NCBI GenBank assembly: GCA_021397835.1
Contig: JAJFZO010000229.1
Span: 6,255,001-6,319,000 of the forward strand
Reading direction: 5' to 3'
Length of the DNA: 64,000 nucleotides
Source: Moringa oleifera
Taxonomy: Eukaryota; Streptophyta; Magnoliopsida; Brassicales; Moringaceae
Of this stretch, positions 61,620-64,000 are shown one piece after another. The position numbers and the translations under genes are program-made. How positions within the stretch are numbered: the stretch's first letter is position 1; each line of letters starts with the position of its first letter. Under the pieces are notes generated by a model. It was not told the origin of the DNA. It searched no databases and saw nothing but the letters and a program-made list of their open reading frames with translations.

Positions 61620-61833
61620 ATGCAATGGACTATACATCCTAGCAAATTTTATGCCAACATTTTTCAACTGGCCAAAAGAGAAAAGGATTATAAACACCCC
61701 TAGTTATTCAATACAAGAGAAATAAAAACATCATTCAAAGATGTTATACCTGTTGTTCAATGACATGTGTATGCTTAAGAAATCGAGGCAATAGTATAAC
61801 TTTTTCTGGAGTTCGCAAAACTAATTTAAAGCA
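61607..61833 (-). pseudogene. Two adjacent exon-like segments, unknown gene
   Basis: Minus strand: an open segment ending 61750 reads LRTPEKVILLPRFLKHTHVI, then EQQ and a donor (GTATAA). The next segment, 61668 to 61609, follows TTTTGGCCAG, reads LKNVGIKFARMYSPLHSSNK, and ends at GTGTTT. Both stay open, the joint is in phase, and the intron is short (about 80 bp). This is the best candidate for an unrecognised but once real gene in the right end. No flanking start or stop was found. Confidence 0.45.
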
Positions 61834-61839
61834 CATGTA

Positions 61840-63320
61840 GGGAAAACTAGGGAAAACCAACAAGCAAAGAAAATTATCACATATGACTTTACGGAGGAAC
61901 TCTAACTTAACATGCGAGAAAGATTAAGAATATGAAATTCAAAATATATGATTCACTAACTTGAGAAAAGGGATCCAAATTAAGAACAACATAAGATTTT
62001 AAAATTATGTCAATATTGACAATCATATAATAGAGTAATATATAGTGGGCAAGATGTAAAAAAAAAATCTGTTTTCTACCTTCCTTACTATCTCATCCTC
62101 TAATATTATTCTCTTTCTCACGAATCATTATTCATGCAGAAAATTATCAAAATTCTATCATTCATTTTTCTAATACTAAATAAAATTGAATTATGAATCT
62201 TTATTAAAATCTTGGGCATTCAAATGTTATATCATGCTAAAGGTAAAGAAAAAGAGAAGATAACAGAACGATAATAGAAGAACACACATAAGCAGAAAAT
62301 GTAAAAGAAGATCAAAATCCAATGTTCCAATAATGACAAGACTAGCCATGATATCATGAATTGTTTGTCAAACGCCTTTATTTTCTTGTATCAAAAGCCT
62401 ACACAAGAGAGCTAAAAAGTAAAATTTGGAGAAACCACAAATTTAGAAAAGTGTCATACCATACTAGATCCATTCCATGAGCAAACATCGTTTATGTCGG
62501 TTGAATGTTAATAGGGTCCAATATCATCTCAACACATAATTGATTAATTAGCATCTTCACTAGCTAAGGCTAAAAAATCAAACACTACGAACCATATTAA
62601 GATTTTAAACATTGGAAATTGAAGGTAGAATCTCCGCCCTTTAAACTTTAATAAGGCAATGAAATTAAACTAACTCTTAGGTATAACTATCCATATACAC
62701 CATGCATGTACAATGAAAGACAAATTATGTTTACCAAAATCTATAAATTATATAATGTCAAGTGTATAGAGATAAAAAGGAGTGATAGGTACTTTCTAGA
62801 GCAAGATAGACAAAGATGCAAGACTTGTAAGCTCATGGATAATAGAAAGCAACGAGTACTTACTATATCATTTACAAACAAATGTAAATATGTGAAGTAC
62901 TAAGAAGTGCCAAAAGCAACTGCTTATAAGATGCTGACTGATGATGGAAGAACCACTCCACATGAAGATTTTCTATTTTTACATAGATTGTGCCTAGTTA
63001 AACATCAACTTCCAATTGGTTTAACAAGTAACATATGCACACTACTTAAATTACCCATTATACTATTAGTCTAAGACTAGAAGTATTTCATCGAGCTGAG
63101 ATAGAACTACTATATGGGAAGAGAAAGCAAACAAATGCAATAATAACAAAAGTTAATATTGTATAGCTAACAATTGATTCATAAAATAGTAAACATTTCT
63201 AAGATAAAATAAAGGAAAATCAATCTTGTCGAGATATAAACTCTCAACATAATTTTTCTAAAGATATGAATTAATTAGAAAAGACCAAGAAAAACGAGAA
63301 GAAAAAGTTTCAGATATACC
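61840..63320. other. No gene recognised
   Basis: AT-rich intergenic-like DNA. Several GT/AG pairs on the minus strand (for example near 62450-62500) outline possible small exons, but none is long enough to judge. Confidence 0.35.
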
Positions 63321-63376
63321 TTCTGTTTGCTTCCAGTGACAACCTTGCTTCTAGGATTGTGGTCTATAAGATTTCT
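63321..63376 (-). pseudogene. Exon-like segment, possibly AAA-ATPase
   Basis: Minus strand between TGTAAACAG and GTATAT, open in one frame: NLIDHNPRSKVVTGSKQK. It resembles the LICGQNKVETGSKEK stretch of the same AAA-ATPase group, which in the intact protein lies just before the exon amplified at 38-43 kb. If correct, it is out of order relative to the earlier-protein pieces at 58.1-59.0 kb. The match is short and the assignment tentative. Confidence 0.4.
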
Positions 63377-64000
63377 GTTTACATAAAAGAGCAATCAATA
63401 TTACAAGAGAGAAAACCAAAAGGAATAAAAAACAAATCTCCTATGCCACAAAATATGGAAAGCTTGGTGAAAAACTCGACTAAGCCATACCTCGATCCAT
63501 CAAGTAATCACCAAAGGAAACATTCATTAAATGCACAAACAAATGCCAATTGATCTGCATTGGAAGAATGGAATGATTCTCGTCCAGCCATAAGTATCAC
63601 AAAAAAAAAAAAAAAAATTGTACTACTGCTTTTAGAGGCATAAGTCAAAATAGAACCAATGCAAGATAAGAAAGTCCATAGATGAAATGCTTTAGGCTAA
63701 ATTGAACTCACATCTAATATCTTAATTGTTACATTAGGCCAACTTGCACAAACTATAGCTCTTGCCATTCATCTTAGACACTAATGGCCAGAAAAACACC
63801 AAATTTGTTTCCCTATCAACCATATTTTTAACTTAAGTTTGCCTCAGACCTAGTGTGGTTAAATGCCTTCAAAATAGCATGCCTAGATGCTATCCGAAGA
63901 ACCATCTTAAGAAGACACAAGATGGGTGTAACTAGACATAGTAAAGATAGTTTAATATGTTCAAAATGAATGCCATAGGAGGAAACAACAAGTTGCTATG
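63377..64000. other. No gene firmly recognised
   Basis: A minus-strand segment near 63490-63560 (NVSFGDYLMDR before a GTATGG donor) looks exon-like but is too short to assign. A poly-A run lies at about 63601-63617. Sequence continues beyond the window. Confidence 0.3.

Overview
The window looks like nuclear DNA of a flowering plant, most likely a eudicot. It is AT-rich, has GT-AG introns and carries decayed plant retroelements. One intron contains a tRNA-type SINE, and there are degenerate plant-type telomere heptamers (CCCTAAA). Two genes look intact. Almost everything else is transposon debris, tandem or segmental duplications, and broken copies of host gene exons. I cannot name the species.

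1-11.5 kb holds retroelement remnants: a reverse-transcriptase fragment (-), a two-level minisatellite at 3.2-3.6 kb, small hairpin repeats near 5 kb, a gag remnant (+) at 5.8-6.4 kb, and a decayed putative gypsy-type transposon protein (+) at 7.8-9.7 kb.

11.5-23.3 kb is the genic island. An intronless gamma-glutamylcyclotransferase-like (GGCT/AIG2-like) gene lies on + at 11754-12317. A six-exon gene for a 126-residue single J-domain protein lies on - (22962 down to 15376) and could be assembled completely from the sequence. Its long last intron carries a SINE and two related retroelement pieces in inverted orientation, each with an initiator-Met-tRNA-like primer binding site. The two genes converge. 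23.3-28.4 kb is AT-rich with no gene seen.

28.4-33.1 kb alternates degenerate telomere-like heptamers (CCCTAAA, CCTAGAC, CCTTAAA types) with A-rich spacers that are copies of each other. 33.1-36.3 kb is tandemly repeated (about 0.7 kb per unit), and its first 2.2 kb recurs in direct orientation at 55.8-58.05 kb.

37.3-44.2 kb is the most striking part. It is a macrosatellite of about eight units of about 0.85 kb. Read on the minus strand, each unit joins a broken exon of cytosolic acetyl-CoA carboxylase (biotin carboxylase domain), a broken exon of a plant AAA-ATPase (seven copies), and a CTG/CTA-rich tract. The next acetyl-CoA carboxylase exon follows once, at 37.3-37.5 kb.

44.8-45.8 kb is a GDSL esterase/lipase pseudogene (+). 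46.2-47.3 kb is a minisatellite with a 295-bp higher-order period. 47.5-55.8 kb is a roughly 4.3-kb A-rich segment duplicated in tandem; each copy carries two decayed 5S rRNA genes (-). 58.1-60.3 kb mixes exon fragments of the same AAA-ATPase with fragments of RBL (RBBP5-like, COMPASS subunit). 61-64 kb has further splice-flanked open segments on - that I mostly cannot name.

Host-gene fragments between 36 and 64 kb are almost all on the minus strand, come from at least three unrelated genes, and are out of order. This suggests a gene-fragment-capturing element (Helitron-like or Pack-type) followed by local tandem amplification. That origin is an inference. The fragment identities rest on residue patterns recognised by eye, with no database search.
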